DNA of 64,000 nucleotides from an uncultured Flavobacteriales bacterium (GCA_913063045.1 CAJXYM010000003.1:44236-108235), one strand, 5' to 3'. Positions 18,853-27,892 are shown, counted from the stretch's first letter. Notes: a model not told the origin generated them from the sequence alone. Program-made: numbers and translations.

Positions 18853-18860
18853 TATATTTG
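18853..18860 (+). promoter_or_regulatory. -7 element upstream of the DUF3276 gene
   Basis: TATATTTG is a strong match to the Bacteroidota -7 consensus, 39 nt upstream of the ATG at 18900. A matching -33 element is not visible. Confidence 0.4.
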
Positions 18861-18899
18861 TTTAAAGTTAATTTTAACTTAAATTTAGCTTAAATAATT

Positions 18900-19250
18900 A
18901 TGAGTGAAAAAAGAGATATTGAAGAGATATTTTCCAAAGCTGTAAGAGCAGGGAGAAGAACTTATTTTTTTGATGTCCGCTCAACAAGAGCAAAAGATTA
19001 TTACTTAACTATTACAGAAAGTAAAAGAGATTTTCATGAGGATGGCACGCCATTTTATAAAAAACATAAAATTTATCTTTATAAAGAAGATTTCTCTGAT
19101 TTTCAGGACTCCTTATCTCAAGTAAGCAAATTTATTATAAAAGAAAAGGGTGAAGAAGTTATTTCAGATTATAAAAAGAAAAAATCAGAAAATGAAAATA
19201 AAGAAAATTTACCATCTGATTTGACTGAAGTCAATCTTGATGATATATAA
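18900..19250 (+). CDS. PUR-alpha-like DUF3276 nucleic-acid-binding protein
   Basis: 116-residue protein of the DUF3276 family, whose structure forms a PUR (purine-rich element binding) fold. The conserved core spans about residues 1-85: DIEEIFSKAVRAGRRTYFFD, the RSTRAKDYYLTITESKR block and FYKKHKIYLYKEDF. A charged tail rich in Lys and Glu completes it. The fold implies single-stranded DNA or RNA binding; the cellular role in Bacteroidota is not established. It has its own promoter element and lies upstream of parAB. Confidence 0.93.
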   Translation: MSEKRDIEEIFSKAVRAGRRTYFFDVRSTRAKDYYLTITESKRDFHEDGTPFYKKHKIYLYKEDFSDFQDSLSQVSKFIIKEKGEEVISDYKKKKSENENKENLPSDLTEVNLDDI

Positions 19251-19266
19251 TAAATATTAGAATTTC

Positions 19267-19290
19267 TTAACAACTTATTTTTATTGTTAA
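19267..19290. repeat. Inverted repeat upstream of parA
   Basis: TTAACAA and TTGTTAA form perfect 7-bp arms around a 10-nt loop, 17 nt after the DUF3276 stop and about 78 nt before parA. There is no following T-run, so it is a weak terminator candidate; it could equally be a protein-binding site. It does not resemble parS. Confidence 0.35.
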
Positions 19291-19367
19291 TAATTTAGAG
19301 TAATAACTTCATTATCAATATTCAATAGCATTGTATTTTTATTTTTTAAATGAATTGATATGAAAAT

Positions 19368-20165
19368 ATGACGAAAATCATCGCAATAGCAAATCAAAAA
19401 GGTGGAGTTGGAAAAACAACTACAGCAATTAATCTTTCTGCATGTCTGGGTGTTTTAGAGAAAAAAGTACTTCTAATTGATTCCGATCCTCAGGCAAACT
19501 CAACCTCAGGAGTTGGCTTTGATTATGAGCAAATAAAAATAGGAACATATGAATGTCTTATTGGTAAAAATCAAGCTTCTGAAGCCGTATTACACACTTC
19601 TAGCCCTAACCTTGACTTAATACCTGCTAATATTGATTTAGTTGCTGCTGAAATTGAATTAGTAGATGCAAAAGAAAGAGAATTTTGTTTAAGAAAATCT
19701 CTAGATACAATTAAAGATAATTATGACTATATAATTATTGATTGCGCTCCATCGTTAGGCATTTTAACATTGAATGCTCTAGCAGCTGCAGACTCTGTAA
19801 TTGTTCCTATTCAATGTGAATACTTTGCACTAGAAGGCTTAGGCAAACTTCTTAACACAATTAAAATAATTCAACAAAGATTAAATAATAATCTAGTTAT
19901 AGAAGGATTACTTTTAACTATGTACGATACTCGTTTAAGATTATCTAATCAAGTTGTAGAAGAAGTAAAAACACATTTTCAAGATATGGTATTCAAAACT
20001 ATAATTCACAGAAATGTAAGATTAGGAGAGTCTCCTTCCTATGGAGAAACTATCATAATTCATGATGCCGCAAGTAAGGGTGCAATAAATTATTTAAACC
20101 TTGCTAATGAAATTATTACAAAAAATGAAAAAATTAATTTAGAAAGTAATCAGGAAAATGAATAA
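19368..20165 (+). CDS. parA: Chromosome partitioning ATPase ParA/Soj
   Basis: Deviant Walker ATPase that acts with ParB in moving newly replicated origin regions. The 265-residue protein begins with MTKIIAIANQKGGVGKTTTA, with the signature KGGVGKTT at residues 11-18. It continues with IDSDPQANSTSG (Walker A'), DYIIIDCAPSLGILTLNAL (Walker B) and IVPIQCEYFALEGL. The RNVRLGESPSYGET region near the end is typical of chromosomal Soj proteins rather than plasmid ParA with an N-terminal HTH. Its end overlaps parB by 8 nt. Confidence 0.96.
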   Translation: MTKIIAIANQKGGVGKTTTAINLSACLGVLEKKVLLIDSDPQANSTSGVGFDYEQIKIGTYECLIGKNQASEAVLHTSSPNLDLIPANIDLVAAEIELVDAKEREFCLRKSLDTIKDNYDYIIIDCAPSLGILTLNALAAADSVIVPIQCEYFALEGLGKLLNTIKIIQQRLNNNLVIEGLLLTMYDTRLRLSNQVVEEVKTHFQDMVFKTIIHRNVRLGESPSYGETIIIHDAASKGAINYLNLANEIITKNEKINLESNQENE

Positions 20166-21063
20166 AAAAAGAAATGCATTAGGAAGAGGATTATCAGCAA
20201 TTTTAAGAAATCCTCAAGCAGATATAACTAACAGTGAAAATAGTGCTAGTAATAAATCAGTGTCAAATACTTCAGAAATATTAATTGAAAACATACAAAT
20301 AAATCCTTTTCAACCAAGAAAAGAATTCAATAAAGAAAACTTATACCAATTATCAGAATCTATTAGAAATCTAGGAATCATTCAACCAATTACAGTTCGT
20401 AAACTTGGTTATGATAAATTTCAGCTTATTTCTGGAGAAAGAAGATTTAGGGCATCAAAGCTACTAAAACTTAAGAAAATACCCGCGTATATAAGAATAG
20501 CTAATGATCAACAAATGCTAGAAATGGCATTAGTGGAAAACATCCAACGTCAAAATTTAAATCCTATTGAAGTTGCATTATCTTTTAAAAGATTAATTGA
20601 TGAATGTAACCTTACACAAGAAGCTTGTGGTGAAAGGTTAGGTAAAAATCGATCAACAGTTACAAATTTTTTGAGATTACTAAAGTTACCTGCTGAAATA
20701 CAAGATGGATTACAAAAAGAACAAATAAGTATTGGCCACGCAAGAGCACTAGTTTCTTTAAATGACGATCAAAAAAAGATAAATATTTTTCATGATATTG
20801 TTGCTAATGGATATTCTGTAAGAGAGGTAGAACAAATTGTTAAAGACTTTTCTGACACAAATTATCAAAGAATAAGCAAAAAATCTCCTATAAAAATTAA
20901 AGAACCAATTCCTTTTTCTTACCAAAAAATCTTACATGATCTTTCTAAAAACCTTAATCAAGAAATTATCTTTAATAGAAACAAAAAAGGACATGGTAAA
21001 TTAGTTATTCCTTTTAAAAATGATAATGAACTGGAGGAGATATTTAATAAAATTAATAAATAA
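20158..21063 (+). CDS. parB: Chromosome partitioning protein ParB (CTPase, parS-binding)
   Basis: ParB binds parS and spreads as a CTP-dependent clamp. The 301 residues show the N-terminal LGRGLSAIL motif (about 8-16) that stimulates ParA, then the CTP-binding domain with NPFQPRKEF and the arginine patch GERRFRASK (about 94-102). Next come the LVENIQRQNLNPIEVA helix and a helix-turn-helix (LTQEACGERLGKNRSTVTNF), with a C-terminal dimer domain at the end. I searched by eye for a 16-bp parS palindrome near the gene and found none. Confidence 0.96.
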   Translation: MNKKRNALGRGLSAILRNPQADITNSENSASNKSVSNTSEILIENIQINPFQPRKEFNKENLYQLSESIRNLGIIQPITVRKLGYDKFQLISGERRFRASKLLKLKKIPAYIRIANDQQMLEMALVENIQRQNLNPIEVALSFKRLIDECNLTQEACGERLGKNRSTVTNFLRLLKLPAEIQDGLQKEQISIGHARALVSLNDDQKKINIFHDIVANGYSVREVEQIVKDFSDTNYQRISKKSPIKIKEPIPFSYQKILHDLSKNLNQEIIFNRNKKGHGKLVIPFKNDNELEEIFNKINK

Positions 21064-21065
21064 AA

Positions 21066-21566
21066 TTGAAATTATTTTTAATTAAAATATTACTAATAAA
21101 TCTAATTTTATTTTCAGCAATACCCTGCTTTAGTCAAAAAAAATACAAATCTCCAAGAAAAGCTGCTATTTTATCTGTTTTTCCTGGTGCTGGTCAATTT
21201 TACACAAAAAAATATTGGAAAATACCCATAATCTATTCAGGTCTTATAATATCAGCGTATAATATTAAAGAAAATAATAAAAAATATAAAACATACAAGG
21301 AGCTATATATTAATAGAATTAATGGATCTACAGACAACTCTAATTACTCAACCAGTCAATTAAATACTATCAAAGACAACTACAGAAGAAATAGAGAATT
21401 ATCAGTAATGCTCTTCTCACTCACATATATTTTAAATATTGTTGATGCTTCAGTAAATGCGCACCTATTTGATTTTGAAATTAATGAAGATATTTCTCTA
21501 CATATTAATCCTCTTATCATTAATGATTATAATTACGAAACAATTAAATTAAGTTTAAAATTTTAA
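21066..21566 (+). CDS. DUF5683 membrane protein
   Basis: 166-residue protein that starts at a TTG 2 nt after the parB stop. It has a hydrophobic N-terminus resembling a signal peptide (about 1-22, ending FSQKK). The DUF5683 core follows with SPRKAAILSVFPGAGQFYTK, a hydrophobic segment YWKIPIIYSGLIISAYN, and a second one (LSVMLFSLTYILNIVDASVN) near residues 118-137. The function is unknown. The order parA-parB-DUF5683-dapB-lepB is conserved in flavobacteria, which supports the start and the call. Confidence 0.88.
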   Translation: MKLFLIKILLINLILFSAIPCFSQKKYKSPRKAAILSVFPGAGQFYTKKYWKIPIIYSGLIISAYNIKENNKKYKTYKELYINRINGSTDNSNYSTSQLNTIKDNYRRNRELSVMLFSLTYILNIVDASVNAHLFDFEINEDISLHINPLIINDYNYETIKLSLKF

Positions 21567-21568
21567 AT

Positions 21569-22231
21569 ATGAAAATAGCAATCTTTGGAAATGGGAAAAT
21601 GGGTAAGCTAATCTCAAAAATAGCTAAAGAGAGAGGACATCATATAAATGCAGTATCTAATAGTTCAAATAGTGCAACTAATATTGATTTACAAAATATA
21701 GATGTTGCAATAGATTTTAGCACTCCAGATACTGCTTTTGAAAATATAATGCATGCTATAAATAATGATACTCCAATTATTTCAGGCACAACAAATTGGC
21801 TTAAAAAGTATGAGCAAGTCAAAAAAGCATGTATTAAATCAAATGGTGCTTTTTTATATGCCTCCAATTTTAGTTTAGGAATGAATATATTATTTAAACT
21901 AAATAAAAATTTAGCTAATCTTATAAAGAACTATAATTATGACAATATTATATCTGAGTCTCATCATCTTGAAAAATTAGATTCGCCAAGTGGGACTGCA
22001 ATTACTTTAAGAGAAAATATCGAGGAAATTTTACAAAAAAAAATAGAAATTAAATCAAACCGCACTAAAAATATTATTGGGACACATTCAATCAAGTACA
22101 CTTCAGATATTGATGAAATTGAGATTATTCATACAGCAAAATCTAGAGAAGGTTTTGCAACAGGTGCTATTATTGCTGCAGAATGGATTATCAATAAAGA
22201 AGGTGTTTTTAGTTTTGAAGATATTATTTAA
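21569..22231 (+). CDS. dapB: 4-hydroxy-tetrahydrodipicolinate reductase
   Basis: Second committed step of the diaminopimelate/lysine pathway: NAD(P)H-dependent reduction of hydroxytetrahydrodipicolinate. The N-terminal Rossmann motif is IFGNGKMGKLI (about 4-14). AIDFSTPDTAF and ISGTTNW follow. The catalytic region is SESHHLEKLDSPSGTA (about 130-145), with the conserved His pair and the Lys. The C-terminal part is HTAKSREGFATGAIIAAEWI. At 220 residues it is shorter than the E. coli enzyme (273), as is normal in Bacteroidota. It is co-directional with DUF5683 after a 2-nt gap. Confidence 0.95.
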   Translation: MKIAIFGNGKMGKLISKIAKERGHHINAVSNSSNSATNIDLQNIDVAIDFSTPDTAFENIMHAINNDTPIISGTTNWLKKYEQVKKACIKSNGAFLYASNFSLGMNILFKLNKNLANLIKNYNYDNIISESHHLEKLDSPSGTAITLRENIEEILQKKIEIKSNRTKNIIGTHSIKYTSDIDEIEIIHTAKSREGFATGAIIAAEWIINKEGVFSFEDII

Positions 22232-22247
22232 ATATTTTATACTTTTG
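22214..22247 (+). promoter_or_regulatory. Candidate promoter for lepB with long 5' leader
   Basis: TTTG at 22214-22217, a 22-nt spacer, and TACTTTTG at 22240-22247 match both halves of the Bacteroidota promoter. The -33 half lies inside the end of dapB. It would give a leader of roughly 160 nt before the lepB ATG at 22417. That leader is AT-rich, and I recognise no riboswitch or ORF in it. Confidence 0.45.
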
Positions 22248-22416
22248 ACTAAAATTGATAAAGCGTTTTTATTTCCTCTAGTAAATTATATTTTTCTGAA
22301 AAAAATATTTAAAATCTTGTAATAAATTCCTTACTTCAAGCACTAATTAAGAAAAAACTATTTGCTACTAACATATCCTATGCAAAGCATTGGTTTTAAC
22401 AAAAAAAAAGAAAAAA

Positions 22417-23679
22417 ATGAATAAAATAAAAGAACTATTAGGTGATTTTTTTAAAGTAATTATGTTTCTCATTTTCACATTACTTTGGACAATTTTTGTC
22501 TATCTAATTGATGGAGAATGGTTATACTTTGCTCCTGTTCTAGTATCTGATATTCTTTTTTTCGAAACAATTTCATGGCAATTTTGGAAGAAAAAAAAGA
22601 AGAAAAAAAAACAAAAAAGCGAAATTCGGAACTGGATAGAAGCTATAACTTTTGCAGTAGTGGCAGCTACACTTTTGAGAACATTTTTTATTGAAGCATA
22701 TACTATACCAACATCTTCAATGGAAAAATCAATGCTTATTGGAGATTTTCTATTTGTAAGCAAAACAAGCTACGGCCCTAGAGTCCCCATGACACCACTA
22801 GCAGTACCACTTGTTCATCATACACTTCCTTTTACAAATAAAACAAAATCATATTCTGAAGCGATAAAACTTCCTTATCACAGAATGAAAGGTTTTGGAA
22901 AAATTAAAAGAAATGATTGTGTGGTATTTAACTGGCCAGCTGAGAAACTAGACAGACCAATAGATAAAAAAGAAAACTACGTTAAAAGATGTGTTGGAGT
23001 TCCCAATGATACAATTCAAATAATAAATGGGGCACTATTTGTAAATAATGAAATACATAATGAGCCTGATGGAATGAAAAAACAATTTATATATAAAGTT
23101 AAGACAAAACTCAATGGTCTAAACCCAAAGATCTTATATGAAAAATTTGATATTACTGAAGGAAGTCGAGGAAATAACCCAAGCGAATATCTATTAAAAC
23201 TTACGGATAATACAAAAGTAGAATTAAATAAATTTAATAATGTATTATCAATTAATCAAGAAATTGATAAGTCTCGTAAACACCTAGACTATATTTTCCC
23301 AAATAACAAAGAATGCACTTGGAATATTGACAATTACGGCCCAATTTTAGTGCCAAAAAATGGCGAGAGAGTTACTCTTAATATTGATAATTTACCTATT
23401 TATAAAGATATAATAGAAAGGTATGAATCAAATACATTAGAAATTAAAAATGATTCTATTTTTATAAATAATATTTTTAGTACACACTATACTTTTCAAA
23501 TGGATTATTATTGGATGATGGGTGATAATAGACATAACTCTGCTGATTCAAGGTTTTGGGGTTTTGTTCCTGAGAACCATATTGTTGGAAAAGCTTTATT
23601 TGTTTGGATGAGTTGGGATACAAATGCTAAAGGTTTAAATAAAATTAGATGGAAACGTCTTTTTACTAGTGTTAAGTAA
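22417..23679 (+). CDS. lepB: Signal peptidase I
   Basis: Membrane protease that removes signal peptides, using a Ser-Lys dyad. An N-terminal extension with two hydrophobic segments precedes a lysine-rich loop. A further helix (EAITFAVVAATLLRTFFIEA) leads to the nucleophile in IPTSSMEKSMLIGDFLFV (Ser near residue 100) and the general-base Lys in NYVKRCVGVPND (near 190). The C-terminal box is YWMMGDNRHNSADSRFWGFV. At 420 residues it is long, typical of Bacteroidota LepB with an insertion between the last two boxes. I chose the ATG at 22417 over an in-frame TTG 27 nt upstream that would prefix a run of lysines. Confidence 0.94.
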   Translation: MNKIKELLGDFFKVIMFLIFTLLWTIFVYLIDGEWLYFAPVLVSDILFFETISWQFWKKKKKKKKQKSEIRNWIEAITFAVVAATLLRTFFIEAYTIPTSSMEKSMLIGDFLFVSKTSYGPRVPMTPLAVPLVHHTLPFTNKTKSYSEAIKLPYHRMKGFGKIKRNDCVVFNWPAEKLDRPIDKKENYVKRCVGVPNDTIQIINGALFVNNEIHNEPDGMKKQFIYKVKTKLNGLNPKILYEKFDITEGSRGNNPSEYLLKLTDNTKVELNKFNNVLSINQEIDKSRKHLDYIFPNNKECTWNIDNYGPILVPKNGERVTLNIDNLPIYKDIIERYESNTLEIKNDSIFINNIFSTHYTFQMDYYWMMGDNRHNSADSRFWGFVPENHIVGKALFVWMSWDTNAKGLNKIRWKRLFTSVK

Positions 23680-24277
23680 AAAATTAATTTTACCTACATC
23701 ATATTTTGCACCTATAGGTTATTATGCTTTAATTAAAGACAATCCCGAGTTTCATATTGAACAACATGAATACTTTATTAAACAAACACTCAGAAATAGG
23801 TGTTTAATATCATCAGCAAATGGTCCGCTTTTCTTAACAATACCTAAACAAAGAAAATCAAGTTCAAAAACTCTTATCAAAGATCTTAAGATATGTTATA
23901 ACCAGCCATGGCAAAAAAGTCACTGGAATTCAATTAAATCATCATATTATTCTTCCCCATTTTTTGAGTTTTACATGGATGATTTAATCAGGTTTTATGA
24001 TAAAAAAGAAAAATTTCTACTTGACTTTAATTTGAAAATTCATCATTTCATTTGTAAAGAACTTGAAATTATCAATACTGGATATCTTACAGAAGTTTAT
24101 CAAAACTCTGATAATATATCAGATCTTAGAGAAGAAAATTTCTCAATAAAAAAACAAAAAAAATACCATCAAGTTTTTAAACAAAGAAATGGTTTTACTA
24201 AAAACCTTTCTATAATTGATTTAATGTGTAATTATGGCCCTCAAACTAATATCTATTTAAGTCAAAATAAGCTCTAA
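23669..24277 (+). CDS. WbqC family protein
   Basis: 202-residue protein starting at a GTG inside the end of lepB (11-nt overlap). The family blocks are the N-terminal LILPTSYFAPIGYYALI, EQHEYFIKQTLRNRCLI, SANGPLFLTIPKQR and NQPWQKSHWNSIKSSYYSSP, with FEFYMDDL later. WbqC-like proteins occur in polysaccharide clusters and, in Bacteroidota, next to lepB; the biochemical activity is not established. The overlap suggests translational coupling with lepB. Confidence 0.9.
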   Translation: MLSKKLILPTSYFAPIGYYALIKDNPEFHIEQHEYFIKQTLRNRCLISSANGPLFLTIPKQRKSSSKTLIKDLKICYNQPWQKSHWNSIKSSYYSSPFFEFYMDDLIRFYDKKEKFLLDFNLKIHHFICKELEIINTGYLTEVYQNSDNISDLREENFSIKKQKKYHQVFKQRNGFTKNLSIIDLMCNYGPQTNIYLSQNKL

Positions 24278-24285
24278 TTTCAATA

Positions 24286-24316
24286 TTGAGAAATACTAAC
24301 TTAATTACTATATTTG
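24286..24316 (+). promoter_or_regulatory. Promoter of the thrS-infC-rpmI-rplT operon
   Basis: TTG at 24286-24288, a 20-nt spacer and TATATTTG at 24309-24316 match the Bacteroidota consensus well. The leader to the thrS ATG at 24342 would be only about 20 nt, leaving no room for a T-box or attenuator. Confidence 0.6.
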
Positions 24317-24341
24317 CTTTTCTAATTTTACATGATATAAA

Positions 24342-26288
24342 ATGATTAAAATCACGCTACCAGATGGTAGTATCAAAAATATAAAAAAAGGGACAACAGC
24401 ATTAGAAATAGCAACTTCTATAAGTGAAGGGTTAGCAAGAAATATACTAAGTGCTAGTGTAAATAATGAAGTCTGGGATATTAATAGACCAATAAATAAT
24501 GATTCTTCTCTAAAACTTCATACGTTTAACGATAAAGAAGGTAAAAGTACATTATGGCACTCTACAGCTCATATCTTAGCTGAAGCATTAGAACACCTTT
24601 ATCCTGGCGTTAAATTAGGTATTGGCCCATCCATTGATAATGGATTTTATTATGATATAGACTTAGGAGATAATAGAAAGATATCTTCTGATGATTTCCC
24701 AATCATTGAGAAAAAAATGCTTGAATTAGTAAGAGAAAAAAATATATTTGTAAGAGAAGAAATCAGTAAAGAAGATGCTATCAATTATTTCAAAACTAAA
24801 AAAGACCAATATAAACTAGAGCTATTAGAAGGATTAAATGATGGTGATATTACATTTTATACTCAAGGAGGGTTTACAGACCTTTGTAAAGGGCCACACA
24901 TACCTAACACTTCAAAAATTAAAGCAATAAAACTACTTAATATTGCAGGAGCTTATTGGAGAGGTGATGAAAAAAGAAATCAATTAACAAGAATATACGG
25001 GGTAAGTTTTCAAAAACAAAAAGAACTTACAGAACATTTATTTCTATTAGAAGAAGCTAAAAAAAGAGATCATAGAAAAATTGGAAAAGAAATGGAATTG
25101 TTTACTTTTTCAAAAAAAGTAGGACAAGGTTTACCTCTTTGGTTACCAAAAGGAGCTCAATTAAGAGAGAAATTAGAAAATTTTCTAAAAAAAGCTCAGA
25201 CGAGAGCGGGCTATTTACCAGTAATAACACCACATATTGGAAATAAAGATTTATATGTTTGTTCTGGACATTATGAAAAATATGGAGAAGATTCATTTCA
25301 ACCAATAAAAACACCACAAGATGGAGAAGAATTTTTTCTAAAGCCTATGAACTGTCCACATCACTGTGAGATATACAAAAGCAAAAAATATTCATATAAA
25401 GATCTTCCTGTTCGATTTGCAGAATTTGGAACAGTTTACAGATATGAACAATCCGGCGAACTTCATGGATTAACAAGGGTAAGAGGGTTTACTCAAGATG
25501 ATGCTCATTTATTTGTTAGACCTGATCAAGTAAAAGAAGAATTTATAAGTGTAATTAACTTAGTTCTATATGTATTTAAAGCACTAAGTTTTGAAAACTT
25601 TAAAGTACAAATATCACTTCGAGACAAAGAAAATAAAGATAAGTATATAGGCACAAATGAAAATTGGGAAAAAGCTGAAACAGCAATAATTGAAGCAGTA
25701 AATGAAAAAGGTCTAGAAGCAGTAATTGAATATGGTGAGGCAGCTTTTTATGGCCCAAAACTGGACTTTATGGTGAAAGATGCATTAGGTAGAGAATGGC
25801 AGCTAGGAACCATTCAGGTAGATTATACACTGCCAGAAAGATTTGAATTAGAATATACAGGCAAGGATAACAAGAAACATAGACCTGTAATGATTCATAG
25901 AGCACCATTTGGATCTATGGAAAGATTTGTTGCTGTTTTAATAGAACACTGCGGTGGTAATTTCCCTCTATGGCTGGCTCCGGAACAATACATTATATTA
26001 CCTATAAGTGAAAAATATCATGATTATGCTAAAAAACTATCTCAATTATTAAAAAATTACGATATTTGCGGCCCGATTGACGAAAGAGCAGAAACTACTG
26101 GTAGAAAGATAAGAGATGCTGAAGTTTCAAAAATACCTTTCATAATAATTGTTGGAGAAAGAGAAGAAAAAGAAAATAAAATTTCTGTTCGTAGACACGG
26201 AGGTGAGGATTTAGGAAGTTTGTTAGCAGAAGAATTTATAAAATTAGTAAGAAAAGAAATAGATAATTTAATAACATTTAATAATTAA
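24342..26288 (+). CDS. thrS: Threonine--tRNA ligase
   Basis: Class II aminoacyl-tRNA synthetase that charges tRNA-Thr and edits Ser-tRNA-Thr. The 648 residues comprise a TGS domain (about 1-60), the editing domain with [16 protein letters not shown] (about 72-87), and SAD. The catalytic core has [17 protein letters not shown] (zinc Cys near 337), [17 protein letters not shown] (motif 2), and motif 3 in [20 protein letters not shown]. The anticodon-binding domain follows at about 545-645. All conserved zinc ligands appear in place. It heads the thrS-infC-rpmI-rplT operon and ends 11 nt before infC. Confidence 0.97.
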   Translation: MIKITLPDGSIKNIKKGTTALEIATSISEGLARNILSASVNNEVWDINRPINNDSSLKLHTFNDKEGKSTLWHSTAHILAEALEHLYPGVKLGIGPSIDNGFYYDIDLGDNRKISSDDFPIIEKKMLELVREKNIFVREEISKEDAINYFKTKKDQYKLELLEGLNDGDITFYTQGGFTDLCKGPHIPNTSKIKAIKLLNIAGAYWRGDEKRNQLTRIYGVSFQKQKELTEHLFLLEEAKKRDHRKIGKEMELFTFSKKVGQGLPLWLPKGAQLREKLENFLKKAQTRAGYLPVITPHIGNKDLYVCSGHYEKYGEDSFQPIKTPQDGEEFFLKPMNCPHHCEIYKSKKYSYKDLPVRFAEFGTVYRYEQSGELHGLTRVRGFTQDDAHLFVRPDQVKEEFISVINLVLYVFKALSFENFKVQISLRDKENKDKYIGTNENWEKAETAIIEAVNEKGLEAVIEYGEAAFYGPKLDFMVKDALGREWQLGTIQVDYTLPERFELEYTGKDNKKHRPVMIHRAPFGSMERFVAVLIEHCGGNFPLWLAPEQYIILPISEKYHDYAKKLSQLLKNYDICGPIDERAETTGRKIRDAEVSKIPFIIIVGEREEKENKISVRRHGGEDLGSLLAEEFIKLVRKEIDNLITFNN

Positions 26289-26299
26289 AAAAAAGAAAA

Positions 26300-26848
26300 A
26301 TCGCACTTAAAAAAAGATTTAGAGGAAGAGTTTTTAAAGAGAAACTTCACAAAACTAATAGAGAGATAACAGCAGCATTTGTAAGAATGGTAGGTGAAGA
26401 AGTAGAACCAAAAATTGTTTCTCTTGACGAAGCTATAAAAATTGCCAAAAACCTCAGTTTAGATTTAGTAGAAATATCACCTAATGCTGAACCACCTGTT
26501 TGTAAAGTAATTGATTATAAAAAATTCATTTATGATCAAAAGAAAAAACAAAAAGCAATAAAATCTAAAGCTCAAAAAGTAGTAATAAAAGAATTGCGAT
26601 TTGGACCAAATACTGGAGAACATGATTTTGATTTTAAATTAAAACATGCTCAAAAATTTTTAGAAGAAGGAGCAAAGGTTAAAGCATTTGTTTTTTTTAG
26701 AGGTAGAACAATTATATTTAAAGATAAAGGTGAAATATTACTTTTGAAGTTAGCTCAAGCTCTTGAAGATATTGGAATTGTTGAAAACATGCCTAAGCTA
26801 GAAGGAAAAAAAATGATAATGATTATTGCACCAAAAAAGAAAAAATAA
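26300..26848 (+). CDS. infC: Translation initiation factor IF-3, with AUC start codon
   Basis: IF-3 keeps ribosomal subunits apart and checks the start codon. The first in-frame ATG (26387) would cut off the conserved N-terminus. Reading upstream gives [20 protein letters not shown], which matches the arginine/lysine-rich start of Bacteroidota IF-3, and the frame is closed by a stop at 26282. The best start is ATC at 26300 followed by GCA (Ala), 11 nt after thrS, giving 182 residues. The C-terminal domain is complete ([17 protein letters not shown], then [18 protein letters not shown], then [17 protein letters not shown]). Non-AUG starts (AUU/AUC) are known for infC and underlie its autoregulation, because IF-3 rejects them. 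Confidence 0.92.
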   Translation: MALKKRFRGRVFKEKLHKTNREITAAFVRMVGEEVEPKIVSLDEAIKIAKNLSLDLVEISPNAEPPVCKVIDYKKFIYDQKKKQKAIKSKAQKVVIKELRFGPNTGEHDFDFKLKHAQKFLEEGAKVKAFVFFRGRTIIFKDKGEILLLKLAQALEDIGIVENMPKLEGKKMIMIIAPKKKK

Positions 26849-26859
26849 AAGTAGAAATT

Positions 26860-27054
26860 ATGCCAAAAATGAAAACAAAAGCTGGAGCTAAGAAAAGATT
26901 TAAACTTACTGGTTCTGGAAAGATTAAAAGAAAACATGCTTTTAAATCTCACATCCTTACAAAAAAAGGAACTAAACAAAAAAGAAATTTAACAAAAACT
27001 GGACTAGTAAACAAAGCTGATGTTCCAAATGTTAAAGCTCAACTTTGTATATAA
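26860..27054 (+). CDS. rpmI: Large ribosomal subunit protein bL35
   Basis: 64-residue basic protein, normal length for L35. It begins [20 protein letters not shown] and continues [24 protein letters not shown], all hallmarks of the family. It lies 11 nt after infC and is followed by rplT after a 79-nt gap. The conserved order infC-rpmI-rplT supports the call. Confidence 0.97.
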   Translation: MPKMKTKAGAKKRFKLTGSGKIKRKHAFKSHILTKKGTKQKRNLTKTGLVNKADVPNVKAQLCI

Positions 27055-27133
27055 ATAATTAGGTTTATTAACCAAGTAATTAGTTAATTAAGCGTTTAAA
27101 TAAAAACCACTAAGTACTAAAAAATATAAAAAA

Positions 27134-27478
27134 ATGCCAAGATCAGTAAATTCCGTTGCAGCTAAAGCAAGAAGAAAAAAAATATTAAAATCAGCCAAAG
27201 GTTACTTTGGAAGAAGAAAAAATGTCCATACAGTAGCAAAAAATGCTGTTGAAAAAGGTATGCAATATGCATATAGAGACAGAAAAAACAAGAAACGTAC
27301 TTTTAGAGCTCTTTGGATACAAAGAATAAATGCAGGATCTAGATTATATGGAATGTCATATTCTAAATTTATGGGAAAAGTACATTCAAACGGTATTGAG
27401 CTAAATAGAAAAGTACTTGCTGATCTAGCTATGAATCACCCAGAAGCTTTTAAATCTGTAGTAGATAGCTTAAAATAA
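27134..27478 (+). CDS. rplT: Large ribosomal subunit protein bL20
   Basis: 114-residue RNA-binding protein that nucleates 50S assembly. The sequence [30 protein letters not shown] and later [20 protein letters not shown] are characteristic. L20 often represses its own operon in other bacteria. The 79-nt gap between rpmI and rplT contains short inverted stretches (GGTTTATTAACC at 27061-27072), but I cannot show that they mimic an rRNA binding site. The next gene follows after 5 nt. Confidence 0.97.
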   Translation: MPRSVNSVAAKARRKKILKSAKGYFGRRKNVHTVAKNAVEKGMQYAYRDRKNKKRTFRALWIQRINAGSRLYGMSYSKFMGKVHSNGIELNRKVLADLAMNHPEAFKSVVDSLK

Positions 27479-27483
27479 AGGTT

Positions 27484-27888
27484 ATGACTGCCCGAAAGTA
27501 TTTACCTACTCTTTCTGAACTAATAGATAGACTTTCTATTGCTCAACTTAAAGAGGTTTTTATTAAAGATCATAAGAAAGAGTATGCTGAAGAAATAAGT
27601 GATATTATATACGACATTCAGCTACACTTAGAAGAAAATAATGTTAAACTAAATGCAGATACAGTTCGAGCTGTTGTAGTTCTATCACAAATGAACCTTC
27701 ATATATGGCATAATGAATCAAATTACAGAAATGGCATTAAAGATGGTAATGATCTTGAATTAACTCATGGACTAAATGGCATTAGGAATACAGCTAAAAA
27801 TAAAATACAAGAGATAGTAGGAGGCAGAAAAGATTATAAAATTGATTGTCTCGCAGCAGATTTTAAAGACTGGGAAATTAGCTGGTAA
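27484..27888 (+). CDS. Unrecognised cytosolic protein in the ribosomal-protein operon
   Basis: 134-residue soluble, mostly helical protein starting 5 nt after rplT and ending 4 nt before the convergent yqeY-like gene. I do not recognise a function. The N-terminal PTLSELIDRLSIAQLKEVFI resembles the ELIDRLS-x-x-x-LK start of small helical proteins (DUF4254-like and some viral or glycan-cluster proteins), but the rest does not clearly match. Other features are NLHIWHNESNYRNG, and LELTHGLNGIRNTAKNKIQE near the C-terminus. There are no transmembrane segments. The location suggests expression with L20. It could be a phage-derived or lineage-specific addition, which is inference. Confidence 0.75.
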   Translation: MTARKYLPTLSELIDRLSIAQLKEVFIKDHKKEYAEEISDIIYDIQLHLEENNVKLNADTVRAVVVLSQMNLHIWHNESNYRNGIKDGNDLELTHGLNGIRNTAKNKIQEIVGGRKDYKIDCLAADFKDWEISW

Positions 27889-27892
27889 ATTC

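Noticed and set aside
22390..22416. TTG start for lepB adding VLTKKKKK
   Set aside because: The ATG at 22417 is stronger and matches other Bacteroidota signal peptidases.
26387..26848. IF-3 starting at the first ATG
   Set aside because: It would lose the basic N-terminal region encoded in frame from 26300.
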